DNA of 64,000 nucleotides. Source: Saprospiraceae bacterium. Lineage in GTDB: Bacteria; Bacteroidota; Bacteroidia; Chitinophagales; Saprospiraceae. Under the pieces are notes generated by a model that was given only the letters and a program-made list of their open reading frames with translations, ran no database searches and was not told where the DNA came from. The DNA is taken from the NCBI GenBank assembly GCA_028285085.1, contig JANQQI010000055.1, forward strand, positions 62,001 to 126,000, read 5' to 3'. Numbering within the stretch: the first letter of the stretch is position 1; each line of letters begins with the position of its first letter. The translations under genes were made by a program, and so were the position numbers. This document shows positions 26,702 to 35,186 of this stretch, in pieces.

Positions 26702-27250
26702 ATGCCATCTTTAACGACGATTTACGATCTAAATAGTGTACGGGAAGGCCTTCTTGAAGCTTATCAAACGGTGTACGATTTTATCGCCGCTCTGAGTGAC
26801 GAGCAATTACACTTTAAGCCCTCGGCGGAAAAATGGTCAGCAGCTGAGAATCTGGCCCATTTGATTTTATCCTCCCGCGGCATTGCTTCTATTATCGCAC
26901 GGCCAAAGGAAGCTTTTGCGCCTTTTGGGGAATTGGATCGGCCGGGATACGATTTAACGAGCTTGCACGATCGTTACATTCGGGACTTACAAGCAGGAGT
27001 GATCGCACCAACCCGCTTTCAGCCCGGTACTTTGGATGTCTCAGATCGGGTTGGCCTTTTAGCTTCTTGGCAAATGATTCAGCAAAAGTTTGCTGAGCGG
27101 TTAATGCCCTGGACAGAAGCCGAGCTGGATAAGTATTGTCTAGTACATCCTTTGCTGAAACGATTGAGTATGCGAGAGATGCTTTTCTTTACCATCTTCC
27201 ATACTTATCATCATTTAGAGATTATTAAAAAACGACTGAATAACGCATGA
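26702..27250 (+). CDS. DinB-like four-helix protein
   Basis: A 182-residue DinB/YfiT-type protein. The family's metal-binding histidines are visible in SAAENLAHLILSS and in IFHTYHHLEIIKKRL near the C-terminus. The N-terminal helix YQTVYDFIAALSDEQLHFKPSAEKWS is typical. Members include bacillithiol/mycothiol-dependent transferases and proteins of unknown role. The last four bases overlap the start of tetR, so the pair is an operon under the palindromic operator. A detoxification role is plausible from that pairing but unproven. Confidence 0.82.
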   Translation: MPSLTTIYDLNSVREGLLEAYQTVYDFIAALSDEQLHFKPSAEKWSAAENLAHLILSSRGIASIIARPKEAFAPFGELDRPGYDLTSLHDRYIRDLQAGVIAPTRFQPGTLDVSDRVGLLASWQMIQQKFAERLMPWTEAELDKYCLVHPLLKRLSMREMLFFTIFHTYHHLEIIKKRLNNA

Positions 27251-27837
27251 CCAAAGCGGAACGCACCCGGCAAATGATTATAGATCGAGCAGCCAATCTG
27301 TTTAATCAACGTGGCTATGCCGGTACTTCTATGCAAGATATAATGGAATCCACCGGCTTAACCAAGGGCGGACTCTACGGCAATTTCAAAAGCAAAGAGG
27401 AGATCGCTGTTGCAGCTTTTGAACACGCTGTGGCAGTGGTGAAATACCAGGTAGGCAAACGAACACATGTGATAAATAACAGCCTCGATAAACTCAAAGC
27501 CGTCGTCTACTTTTATAAAGAACATTTGTTTGATCCTCCGGTGGCGGGCGGTTGTCCGATTCTGAATACTTCCATTGAAGCAGATGATAACAATCCTGTT
27601 TTGCGAGAAAAAGTAGTTGCCGCCCTAAAATATTGGCAAGAGCGCATTGCCATTACGATCCGCAAAGGGATTGAGGCCGGAGAGATTCAACCGAATGCAG
27701 ATATTGACCACTTTAGTTCGGTTTTCATCAGTACACTGGAAGGCGGAATCATGCTTTCACGTGTATACAAAAATCAACAACCATTCGAAGCTGTTTCTGC
27801 ACAGCTACTACGGATGATTGATGATTTAAAGATTTAA
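27247..27837 (+). CDS. TetR/AcrR-family transcriptional regulator
   Basis: A 196-residue repressor. Residues ~1-50 form the TetR helix-turn-helix: TRQMIIDRAANLFNQRGYAGTSMQDIMESTGLTKGGLYGNFKSKEEI. The C-terminal ligand-binding domain contains a Cys in the GGCPILNTSIEADD segment, seen in the YcdC/TetR_C-type branch. It probably binds the 28-bp palindrome before its own operon and perhaps the shorter copy overlapping its stop codon. Effector unknown. Confidence 0.9.
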   Translation: MTKAERTRQMIIDRAANLFNQRGYAGTSMQDIMESTGLTKGGLYGNFKSKEEIAVAAFEHAVAVVKYQVGKRTHVINNSLDKLKAVVYFYKEHLFDPPVAGGCPILNTSIEADDNNPVLREKVVAALKYWQERIAITIRKGIEAGEIQPNADIDHFSSVFISTLEGGIMLSRVYKNQQPFEAVSAQLLRMIDDLKI

Positions 27838-27847
27838 ACCAATTGGT
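27836..27847. promoter_or_regulatory. possible second TetR site before the hydrolase gene
   Basis: AAACCAATTGGT overlaps the tetR stop codon; its inner ten bases are a perfect palindrome. It matches the main operator core (AAACCGATCGGT) except for two symmetric central changes. It lies 32 bases before the alpha/beta hydrolase start and could bring that gene under the same regulator. Confidence 0.4.
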
Positions 27848-27878
27848 CTTTTTTTGAAAAAATTTAAATTACCATATT

Positions 27879-28796
27879 ATGATTATGGCATCCACCAAAG
27901 CAGTTGAGATATTAAATTCCGATCATCCTCGCCCCGATTTACCCAAACGGGGGAAGACACCAGCATTGCTTCACGCCCTGCGCTTCGGATTTCGATTTTT
28001 TGGCCCCATATTCCCCAGCTATTTTTCCCGCTTGGGATACAAACTATTTTCAACCCCACGCATCCGAGCCCGTCACCAACAGTCCGACGAAGTTTTGGAG
28101 CAAGCGCGGTTATTTGAATTTATGTATGGCCGGGATATCCTCAAGGCTTATGAGTGGGGAACCGGCGACCGTATTATTCTGCTGGTGCACGGATGGGAGT
28201 CACGCGGGACCGCTTTACGCAGCTTTGTACCCGGACTGGTGGCACAAGGTTTTAAGGTCGTTGCTTTTGACGGCCCCGCTCACGGTAATTCTGCGGGTAA
28301 ACGAACGAACTTACCGCATTTTGGTGGTGCGATCCGGGCCATTATTCGTCGATTGGGAGGGGTGCACGGGATTATTGCGCATTCTTTTGGTGGTGCCTCT
28401 ACAGTATTCACACTCGCTAACCTGGATGATTCTATTGCGTTGGACAAACTGGTCTTGATTGCGGCCCCATCGAATATGGAATACATTTATGAGGATTTTG
28501 TGAAAATGGTGCAAATGCCCGATAAGGTAGCTCAGAAATTCCGTGTATTTCTGGAAAGCCGCATTAATACCCCTTTGGCAGAGGCTCATTCGGCCAAGGC
28601 TTTTCCTAATATCAAAGTAAAAGATAGCTTGTTGGTACACGATCAGCAGGATCCAATTGTACCTTACCAAGCTTCACTGGAAGTATTGGAGAGCTGGGAA
28701 GATATTCGTCTACTGGCTACTCAGGGATACGGTCATTTCCATTTGGTGAAAAACCCAGATGTGATTCAGCGTGTGTTGAAGTTTGTTGGAAAGTAG
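27879..28796 (+). CDS. alpha/beta hydrolase (serine type)
   Basis: A 305-residue cytosolic hydrolase. The oxyanion-hole motif is LVHGWESRGTALRSF, the nucleophile elbow is GIIAHSFGGASTVF with Ser as nucleophile, the acid is in LLVHDQQDPIVPY and the His is in GYGHFHLVKNPDV. The first 60 residues are basic and hydrophobic (LLHALRFGFRFFGPIFPSYFSRLG), possibly a membrane-associating helix. The start at 27879 has a second ATG six bases later. It follows tetR by 41 bases and may belong to that regulon. Confidence 0.82.
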   Translation: MIMASTKAVEILNSDHPRPDLPKRGKTPALLHALRFGFRFFGPIFPSYFSRLGYKLFSTPRIRARHQQSDEVLEQARLFEFMYGRDILKAYEWGTGDRIILLVHGWESRGTALRSFVPGLVAQGFKVVAFDGPAHGNSAGKRTNLPHFGGAIRAIIRRLGGVHGIIAHSFGGASTVFTLANLDDSIALDKLVLIAAPSNMEYIYEDFVKMVQMPDKVAQKFRVFLESRINTPLAEAHSAKAFPNIKVKDSLLVHDQQDPIVPYQASLEVLESWEDIRLLATQGYGHFHLVKNPDVIQRVLKFVGK

Positions 28797-29184
28797 AGGT
28801 GATAATGAGGTGCAAAGAGCATACAAAAACGCCTTAATAAAGCTTAGGTAGTAAGAAGCAGTGATCTTTTGAATGGTGGGCTTATGGGCTTGGCGTAGTT
28901 CGGGCTTTGAGGGTGGTTTACCTGCCAGAGGCAGGGACCTCTACCTACCACAGGTAGGCAAGCTTCCGGTAGACAGGCACCCTTTCAGGCCCAGAATTTA
29001 TTCCAGCATCTAGCTTTTTTGTTGTACATGCGCCGTTTGGTAAATGGTTTTGCGTTTTTGCCTAGCATTTTTCGACCGAGATCAGTCTATCCGTGAGGTG
29101 CTCGCTGTTTAGAAACTATCGCATTTCCATTATTATCATCTGGAAATTATCTATTTTCGGTGAAAGCTTTGAAAATTTTACCTC
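28797..29184. other. 388-base intergenic region with REP-like hairpins
   Basis: No gene-like frame. The GC-rich hairpin cluster at 28921-28977 is the only structured part; the flanks are ordinary sequence. The region lies upstream of the small two-helix membrane protein gene, whose promoter I could not identify. Confidence 0.5.
28921..28977. repeat. REP-like cluster of short palindromes
   Basis: Two perfect hairpins with 6-bp stems and three-base loops lie side by side: CCTGCC/GGCAGG at 28921-28935 and CCTACC/GGTAGG at 28944-28958. They are followed by CTTCCGGTAGACAGGC, which contains a third related half. The CCTGCC/GGTAGG motifs resemble the dispersed intergenic palindromes I know from other Bacteroidota genomes. 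A REP-type transposase end is present at the left edge of the window. Confidence 0.55.
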
Positions 29185-29556
29185 ATGTCTGAAAAGAAAG
29201 TTTACACCGAAGCAGAATTGCTCCAACACGCTAAGTCTTTATTAGCTAATGGTCATCGACACGCGGATATCTTTAAGTTTCTGCGTGCCCGAACGGATGA
29301 CGCTGAGATGCGCAGCCGTATTATGACCGCCATTCAAAAAGATCAAGTTGCGCTGAAAGCACGTTCCGAGCATATAGAGAAGGTTGAAAAAGAAGTGAAC
29401 TCCGGATCAACGGTTAATGTGCTTATGGGCATGTTTTGCCTAGTATTCGCTTTGGTTATTTATCTCGTTGGTGGATTAGAATCACTATGGGGGATTGCTA
29501 CAACTGGGATTCTAATCACTGGAGGAGCTGTTGCTCTAAATCGAGCTAGAAATTAA
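29185..29556 (+). CDS. small two-helix membrane protein
   Basis: A 123-residue protein with a helical, charged N-terminal half (TEAELLQHAKSLLANGHRHADIFKFLRAR, QKDQVALKARSEHIEKVEKEV) and two adjacent hydrophobic helices at about residues 75-95 and 98-115 (VNVLMGMFCLVFALVIYLVGG, LWGIATTGILITGGAVAL). I do not recognise the family. It meets the convergent neighbour with a four-base overlap of stops. Confidence 0.6.
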   Translation: MSEKKVYTEAELLQHAKSLLANGHRHADIFKFLRARTDDAEMRSRIMTAIQKDQVALKARSEHIEKVEKEVNSGSTVNVLMGMFCLVFALVIYLVGGLESLWGIATTGILITGGAVALNRARN

Positions 29557-30935
29557 CGACAAACGCGTTTTTTACGCAAGGCTGTTCTAATCATTTCATC
29601 CCGAATACGACCAATAATGATGTCTCCTTCACCATTTTCATAGGGTGGGGCATAACCAGCTTTCCGGTAGGCTTTCAGCAAATCTTTTCCCTCTAATCGT
29701 AGCAAGGCTTCAAGGGCATTATCGCAAACGCGACGGGCCCTTGGTAACTCCATCGAACCTCGATCCTCTTGCAACTCGTCCGCCAGTACTACCGTTTGGC
29801 ATTGCATGAATGGGCAAAGCAGTGGAATTACTTCCGGGTTGCCCGTCTTACCTAGCATGCTAATGGCAGAAGACCAAATTAATAAGTCCGAAGCATCTAG
29901 CTGCTCTGGCGTGTTGTAGATGATCTCTTCGTATTTGTACAACAGTAAATCAGACAAAATACTAGAGATGCCTTCCTGATTTTTCCAATCCTTTTGGTGG
30001 GCGTAAAGCACATCCATTACGCGAAACATGATACCGGTGTTGGCTTCCTGATAAAGTGCGATGAGCGGTTCAAGAAAGCGATTATCCCAGATATCAGCAG
30101 CTTCGGCGAGATCGATGAGTGCGGTAAGATCTTTTTCTCTTAATTTTTGTAAGTAGAAGTCCAATACCACTTCAGTATCGGCGTGTTGATCATTGAGGTG
30201 AAATAGAATTGCATGCCGGCCATCCTCTTTACCTTGGCGTTTTTCTAGTGCGGTGATGAGTTGATCTGAAGATACTTGCTTGGACAATTGAGGAATTGAC
30301 AACAATGTATACAAATCATGGTGATGGTAAGGGGCAAATTCTGGCTTTGCGAGTAGTTGATTTAAACGTTGAGTGAGCACAGGTAGGGTAGTGGCTGGTG
30401 GTTGATGCCAGAGAAAATCAAAGGTCAGATTCTCCCATTTGAAATTCAAGGACTCCAGTTTTGAAAGCTTTACCGTGACGCTGGCGAGTGCCTCAACGTA
30501 GAGTGGGCCATTTTTGGGGAAACCAAGGAGGGAAGCCCCAAAAGTACTCGGAAAGCGGGCGGATTGATTGTGGCCGGGCGTCAGCCCGACAACGGGCACC
30601 GGCGAGGCGAAGGCACCGTCGATGATTTCTGCCGGACTACGGCTACTGAGGCGGGCTTCGCGTAGCAGTTTGCCGCCTTTCTTATCATAGATTTGGTAGC
30701 GAATTTCGTAGAAAGCATCTCGAATAGGGATGACTTCCCCGCCCAGATTTTCAAATTCCAGGCTTATCCATTCCTGATCTGCTAAACTTGGTGTTTCCAA
30801 CAACTTGAGCCGCATGGCAATGCCGCCCAGATTTTCTTCTTCGATGGTCGACCAATTACGGCCATCAGTGGATGTGTATTGAGAACGGGCGCCAGCCAAT
30901 ATACTGTACAACCCCAACAAGATGAGCAGGATCAT
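29553..30935 (-). CDS. exported protein of unknown function
   Basis: About 460 residues from the ATG at 30935 (MILLILLGLYSILAGARSQ is a signal peptide); the frame extends to a TTG at 30971. The first half is beta-rich (GDVEW-like segments such as EWISLEFENLGGEVIPIRDAFYEIRYQIYDK), resembling a translocation-assembly or Ig-like domain. The second half is helical with short repeated units (LITALEKRQGK, DVLYAHQKDWKNQEG), suggesting HEAT-like repeats. No T9SS domain or lipobox. The family is not recognised. Confidence 0.6.
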   Translation of the reverse strand: MILLILLGLYSILAGARSQYTSTDGRNWSTIEEENLGGIAMRLKLLETPSLADQEWISLEFENLGGEVIPIRDAFYEIRYQIYDKKGGKLLREARLSSRSPAEIIDGAFASPVPVVGLTPGHNQSARFPSTFGASLLGFPKNGPLYVEALASVTVKLSKLESLNFKWENLTFDFLWHQPPATTLPVLTQRLNQLLAKPEFAPYHHHDLYTLLSIPQLSKQVSSDQLITALEKRQGKEDGRHAILFHLNDQHADTEVVLDFYLQKLREKDLTALIDLAEAADIWDNRFLEPLIALYQEANTGIMFRVMDVLYAHQKDWKNQEGISSILSDLLLYKYEEIIYNTPEQLDASDLLIWSSAISMLGKTGNPEVIPLLCPFMQCQTVVLADELQEDRGSMELPRARRVCDNALEALLRLEGKDLLKAYRKAGYAPPYENGEGDIIIGRIRDEMIRTALRKKRVCR

Positions 30936-31259
30936 TTTTCTCACAATTTCTGTTTTTTGTAGTTCTAGCAATAGATACTAGAGGTCCTATATCTGATACT
31001 AGTCATATGAAATTGACTCAGCCTGAACGCATTAATTGCATCGACTATTGCTCAGATAGAGGAGCGTAATTTGTGGGAAATAGAAAGGCTGGTTTAAAAG
31101 AGACTACAATTTAATCATTTTTTAAAACACAAACCGAATTCATCAACGGATGATATTGAATTTGTAATACTATTTGACAGCGTTCTAATTTGTAGTCAGA
31201 AAAAAGAGATACCCGAACCAGCTGTCACGACCGATTCGGGTATTGAAAGTATTTAAATC
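30936..31259. other. intergenic region with one terminator
   Basis: About 320 AT-rich bases between two minus-strand genes. Apart from the terminator hairpin at 31199-31243 I see no gene, RNA or clear promoter. Confidence 0.5.
31199..31243 (-). terminator. Rho-independent terminator after the beta-helix protein gene
   Basis: A perfect 9-bp stem (ATACCCGAA at 31209-31217 paired with 31235-31243) with a 17-base loop, followed on the minus strand by CTCTTTTTTCTG. It lies 17 bases after the stop codon of the beta-helix gene. Confidence 0.8.
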
Positions 31260-33263
31260 TTAAAGCTTTTGAAACTTGTGGCTATAGCTTTCGCCTCCGG
31301 CAGTTTGGATGCGAATCATATAGTAACCGGCTTGTAACTGTAAGGCTGCAATGTCGATTTGACCACGACCACCTGCTAATTGCATTTGATCACCACTGAT
31401 CTGCTGACCTTGAAGATTGAAAATATCGTAGGTTACAGCACTATCTTTAAGCTGGCTATTCGCAATTTGTAGAACGTCGCGCACTGGATTTGGATAAACA
31501 ATGATCGCTTCGTCTGCTGCACCAAAGTTGATGACTTCTACTTCACTGAGTGAGAACTTACCATCAAAATCTACTTGACGCAGGCGGTAGTAATTAGTAC
31601 CAGTAACAGGTTGATCATCAACCATTTCATATTTCAATATCTCATCAGAATCTCCGGCACCGACCAACTCACCGATAGCGGTAAAATTGCGACCATCCGT
31701 TGAGCGTTCTATCACGAAGTAGTCGTTATTTTGTTCTGAAAGTGTGATCCATTGTAATTGTACTTCATCTCTTACCGCTACTGCAGTGAATTCCAATAAT
31801 TCGATTGGTAAGATGCTAGAAGTACGCTCGTAAGCACCCAAATCAATGTTGCCTTCGATGATTCGTGTACCACGATCTAAGTCAAAGCTAGTACTATTAT
31901 CAGCGTTGGTACCAACATCTTGAGCTGGTGATCCTTCATCAAGGTGTAAGTCACCATTAGCGGCATCCATAAACATAGGATCTTGATTGTAAATCATACC
32001 GGATTCGCAAGTGACCGTCGAAGCAGCACCGTTGTTCAAAGCAGTGCAATCTGCAACGTCTACTAAGGTATAACGAATGGTTGGTGTAGCGTTGATATTA
32101 CGTAAAACGTGTGACCCCCATGGCGCAGTGTTATCCCAAATGATGCAGTTGGAAATCAGTGTGCTACAATTTCCGTTGTTGTCACCATTATTGTAAATCG
32201 CACCGCCGGTACCACCACCGCCGAAAGTGAAATTGCCTACGAAAGTTGAATTGATGATGCTTGGGCTGGTATTTCCTTCGCTACCACCGTTATTATAAAT
32301 CGCTCCGGCGGCATACGCGGAATTTTTATAGAATCGGCAGTTGTAAATCAAAGGGTTACAGTAACCAACAACATTAGTATCCGTATTTTTCTTACTAACA
32401 TTATACATCGCTCCACCGTGCTCATTCAAAGTTTTATTTGAATCGAAATTACACTGGTAGAACTCTGGATTACAATTACCACCATCTCCATTATTGAAAA
32501 AGGCACCACCCGATTGGAAGGTCGTATTATTCGTGAAATCACAATGCAAAAAGGTTGGATTCGCTAAGCCACCAATGATACCATTAGTGTAAACGGCCCC
32601 TCCAGATACTTGTGAAGTATTGCTATCAAATTTGCAGTTAACGAAAGATGGGCGAGCTGCGCCTGAGAAACTTCCGTCGATGTAAACGGCACCACCGCTG
32701 TTATTCGCATAGTTGTTGCGGATCGTACAGTTGTGAATCATAGGGCGTGAAGCCGAGGTAAAAGCATTAACGTAAATTGCTGGTCCACTCGATTCTATTT
32801 GAGTACCACCGTTGGCGTAGCCATCTTCGATGATGAATCCATCAAGTAGAGTAGCGGCGCTCACAGAACCGAAGTAAACGACGGTATTTGAGTTATCGGT
32901 GCTGAAATTCTGCGTTCCAATATCACCGCTCAAAATGGTTTCGTTAGCGGTATAATCGCGCTGATTCAAGGTTGTTTCTATACCTGTAAACCCGGCGTAA
33001 ATTTTTACGCCTTCAGGAATATCAAAATAGATGCTTTGATCGATACCATCGGTTGGATGATAGGTACCTTCCGCAACCCAAATTTGGTCACCAGTACTAG
33101 CTTGCGTCATCGCGGTGACGAGGCTTCGATAGGCATTCGCCCAGCTACTGCCATCTCCTCCGGCGGCGGCATCGATATCTACATAAATTTGTGCTGAAGT
33201 TGGTGCTGAGAAAGCAGCAAGAGAGATACAAAGGAACAACGTCCCAAGGTAATTGTGTGACAT
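31260..33263 (-). CDS. T9SS-exported right-handed beta-helix protein
   Basis: A 667-residue exported protein with a signal peptide (YLGTLFLCISLAAFSAPTSAQ). It begins with the polymorphic-outer-membrane-like IYVDIDAAAGGDGSSWANAYRSL segment. Then come repeated beta-helix rungs of the kind GGAVYIDGSFSGAARPSFVNC, GGAVYTNG and GGAFFNNGDGG, with evenly spaced Asn and Cys. A fibronectin-like stretch (LPIELLEFTAVAVRDEVQLQWIT to LSEVEVINF) precedes a type A T9SS domain (IIVYPNPVRDVLQIAN to the end). It is probably an adhesin or polysaccharide-binding surface protein. It is monocistronic. Confidence 0.88.
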   Translation of the reverse strand: MSHNYLGTLFLCISLAAFSAPTSAQIYVDIDAAAGGDGSSWANAYRSLVTAMTQASTGDQIWVAEGTYHPTDGIDQSIYFDIPEGVKIYAGFTGIETTLNQRDYTANETILSGDIGTQNFSTDNSNTVVYFGSVSAATLLDGFIIEDGYANGGTQIESSGPAIYVNAFTSASRPMIHNCTIRNNYANNSGGAVYIDGSFSGAARPSFVNCKFDSNTSQVSGGAVYTNGIIGGLANPTFLHCDFTNNTTFQSGGAFFNNGDGGNCNPEFYQCNFDSNKTLNEHGGAMYNVSKKNTDTNVVGYCNPLIYNCRFYKNSAYAAGAIYNNGGSEGNTSPSIINSTFVGNFTFGGGGTGGAIYNNGDNNGNCSTLISNCIIWDNTAPWGSHVLRNINATPTIRYTLVDVADCTALNNGAASTVTCESGMIYNQDPMFMDAANGDLHLDEGSPAQDVGTNADNSTSFDLDRGTRIIEGNIDLGAYERTSSILPIELLEFTAVAVRDEVQLQWITLSEQNNDYFVIERSTDGRNFTAIGELVGAGDSDEILKYEMVDDQPVTGTNYYRLRQVDFDGKFSLSEVEVINFGAADEAIIVYPNPVRDVLQIANSQLKDSAVTYDIFNLQGQQISGDQMQLAGGRGQIDIAALQLQAGYYMIRIQTAGGESYSHKFQKL

Positions 33264-33504
33264 GCGTGTAAGATTATAAGTTTTGGTAAAAACGTACTAT
33301 ACGGCTATCATTCGATAGCTTTTATTAAGCAATTCGAGGGGAAAATTTGGTGTAAGTTATATTCTGGAGGAAATTATAGGATGGCAATGAATTCTATTAC
33401 AAAAGTACGAATATAACGAATGGGGAACATACCCGGAAGATGGTATTTTTAATATATAAAAATAATGTCATTCTTGATGAAGAAGCCTGCTGTCCTATAT
33501 GTGA

Positions 33505-35061
33505 TTATTTATTTGCAATCATAATTTTCTGAGAATAAGTTTGTTCGATGCCGTTGACTTGTAAGAGGTAAATGCCATCTGGTAGCTGTGCTGTGGACAC
33601 ATAGATAGAAGAACCATTGAAATTTGTGGATGTTTTTAAAATTTCTCGCCCATTTAACTGGTAAATTATAGTCGTGAGCGGTTGATTGGTACAGCTGGCA
33701 TTGATTTCTAATTGCTGAGTACTGGAATGCTGAATGACTTGAAATTGACATTGACCGAGATCCATAGTATTGGTCAGCATCGCATTTACTTCTGCAAAGG
33801 TACTATTTTGAATACCAGCTTCTTCGGCGATTGCAGCGACTGTGGCTTGCACCACTTGGCGAATGAAGGTGAAATTGAGATTACCTAAGGTATCGCCTTC
33901 CATATGGTACTCCTCGTTGCGGAAATTAGCACCATCGGTCAGCATAATAGCGGGCAATCCAGCTAACCAAAAACTAGCATGGTCGCTACGCCCCAAGTCT
34001 GGGGTTAGCACCAGCCACCCAGCGGGCGCATCCAAAGAAACGACGCGCAGTTCTGGAACATAGGCTGCCGCCGCTACATCGAAGGCTTGTCGAAATGCAC
34101 TGAATTCAGCTTGTCCAACATTAGTGATGAAATTACCTCGAAATTCGGCATCTTCTACGGCCGCATAAGCCTCAGGGAAAAGTAGTTCGAATCCATCTGG
34201 CAGGGTTTGTGAATTTGGCTCATCGGAGTAATAACCGATCATTTCAAAATCAAACATGCCTAGGAGTTCATCGAAGGGTTCCATGCCATTGTCCACATAT
34301 TCGAGGCTACCCACCAGACCTTCTTCTTCCAGGTCAAAGCCAATAAAGCGCAAACTACGTTTGAAGTTATAGGGAGCGAGTACGCGTAACGCCTCAAGAA
34401 TACCGACTATGGCAGAACCATTGTCGTCAGCCCCAGGAGAATCCAGCACTGTGTCGAAGTGTCCCCCCAGGATGTATAATTCTGCCTCATTGGTTAGACC
34501 GGCTTTGTTTCCGATTACGTTACGAGCAGCGTAGCCATCAAAATCAAAACTTTGTGAAGTTGTGACTAGGCCAGCATTTTCGAAACGATTCAACATGAGG
34601 TCAATGGTTTCATCAAGATGCTGAGCACCAGTCGTACGATGTCGTATGCCTTCCACAAATTCCAAATCAGTACGCAGTAAATTACTGTCAACTGCTGCAA
34701 CAATCGCAGGAATATCCACTTGTCGGTCATCTGCCACCAAGCGAAAACGATAATTACCGTCTAAAGTAATCTGATTCGTGTAGTTCCACTCGATGCTTTT
34801 GCCATTTCCCGGTGTGGTTGGAAACCCAATATCGCCACTAGCCCCATTTGCAGGAATCAGAAAATGCTGACCATTATTATCCGAAGCGACCAAAGAAATC
34901 TCTACATCATCTCCCTCCATATCACTTAAATCATAAGTGAAAGTCAATGAATTACTGCCGTTATCGATCACCGTAAGATTGGTAATCTGAGGGGGCTCAT
35001 TTTGAGCAATCGCTTGAGTGGTGATTAGGCTGAATAGGCAAAGAATAATCAGATGGCGCAT
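33505..35061 (-). CDS. T9SS-exported M28 family metallopeptidase
   Basis: A 518-residue zinc aminopeptidase from the ATG at 35061 (MRHLIILCLFSLITTQAIAQ is a signal peptide). The longer frame to a GTG at 35148 runs through the terminator of the upstream gene, which supports the shorter start. Residues ~25-115 form an Ig-like beta domain. The M28 zinc and catalytic residues are in GGHFDTVLDSPGADDNGSA (His and Asp), FDLEEEGLVGS (Glu pair), FDFEMIGYYSD and LGRSDHASFWLAG (His). The final ~80 residues form a T9SS sorting-like domain ending ILKTSTNFNGS, GIYLLQVNGIEQTYSQKIMIANK. It presumably digests peptides outside the cell. Confidence 0.9.
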   Translation of the reverse strand: MRHLIILCLFSLITTQAIAQNEPPQITNLTVIDNGSNSLTFTYDLSDMEGDDVEISLVASDNNGQHFLIPANGASGDIGFPTTPGNGKSIEWNYTNQITLDGNYRFRLVADDRQVDIPAIVAAVDSNLLRTDLEFVEGIRHRTTGAQHLDETIDLMLNRFENAGLVTTSQSFDFDGYAARNVIGNKAGLTNEAELYILGGHFDTVLDSPGADDNGSAIVGILEALRVLAPYNFKRSLRFIGFDLEEEGLVGSLEYVDNGMEPFDELLGMFDFEMIGYYSDEPNSQTLPDGFELLFPEAYAAVEDAEFRGNFITNVGQAEFSAFRQAFDVAAAAYVPELRVVSLDAPAGWLVLTPDLGRSDHASFWLAGLPAIMLTDGANFRNEEYHMEGDTLGNLNFTFIRQVVQATVAAIAEEAGIQNSTFAEVNAMLTNTMDLGQCQFQVIQHSSTQQLEINASCTNQPLTTIIYQLNGREILKTSTNFNGSSIYVSTAQLPDGIYLLQVNGIEQTYSQKIMIANK

Positions 35062-35130
35062 GTTGGGGGAATTTGATTGTAATAAAAATAGGGGATGCCC
35101 TGCAGTATTCAAAGCAGTAATCGGGTTTAA

Positions 35131-35167
35131 AAACAAAAGAGCCACCAATTAAGCATTGATGGCTCTT
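35131..35167 (-). terminator. Rho-independent terminator after the symporter gene
   Basis: An 8-bp stem (AAGAGCCA at 35137-35144 with TGGCTCTT at 35160-35167) extended by CAAT/ATTG after one mismatch, with a five-base loop and followed on the minus strand by TTTTGTTTTT. It closes the symporter gene and precedes the peptidase gene. Confidence 0.85.
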
Positions 35168-35186
35168 CGATTGTATATTCAGTTTT

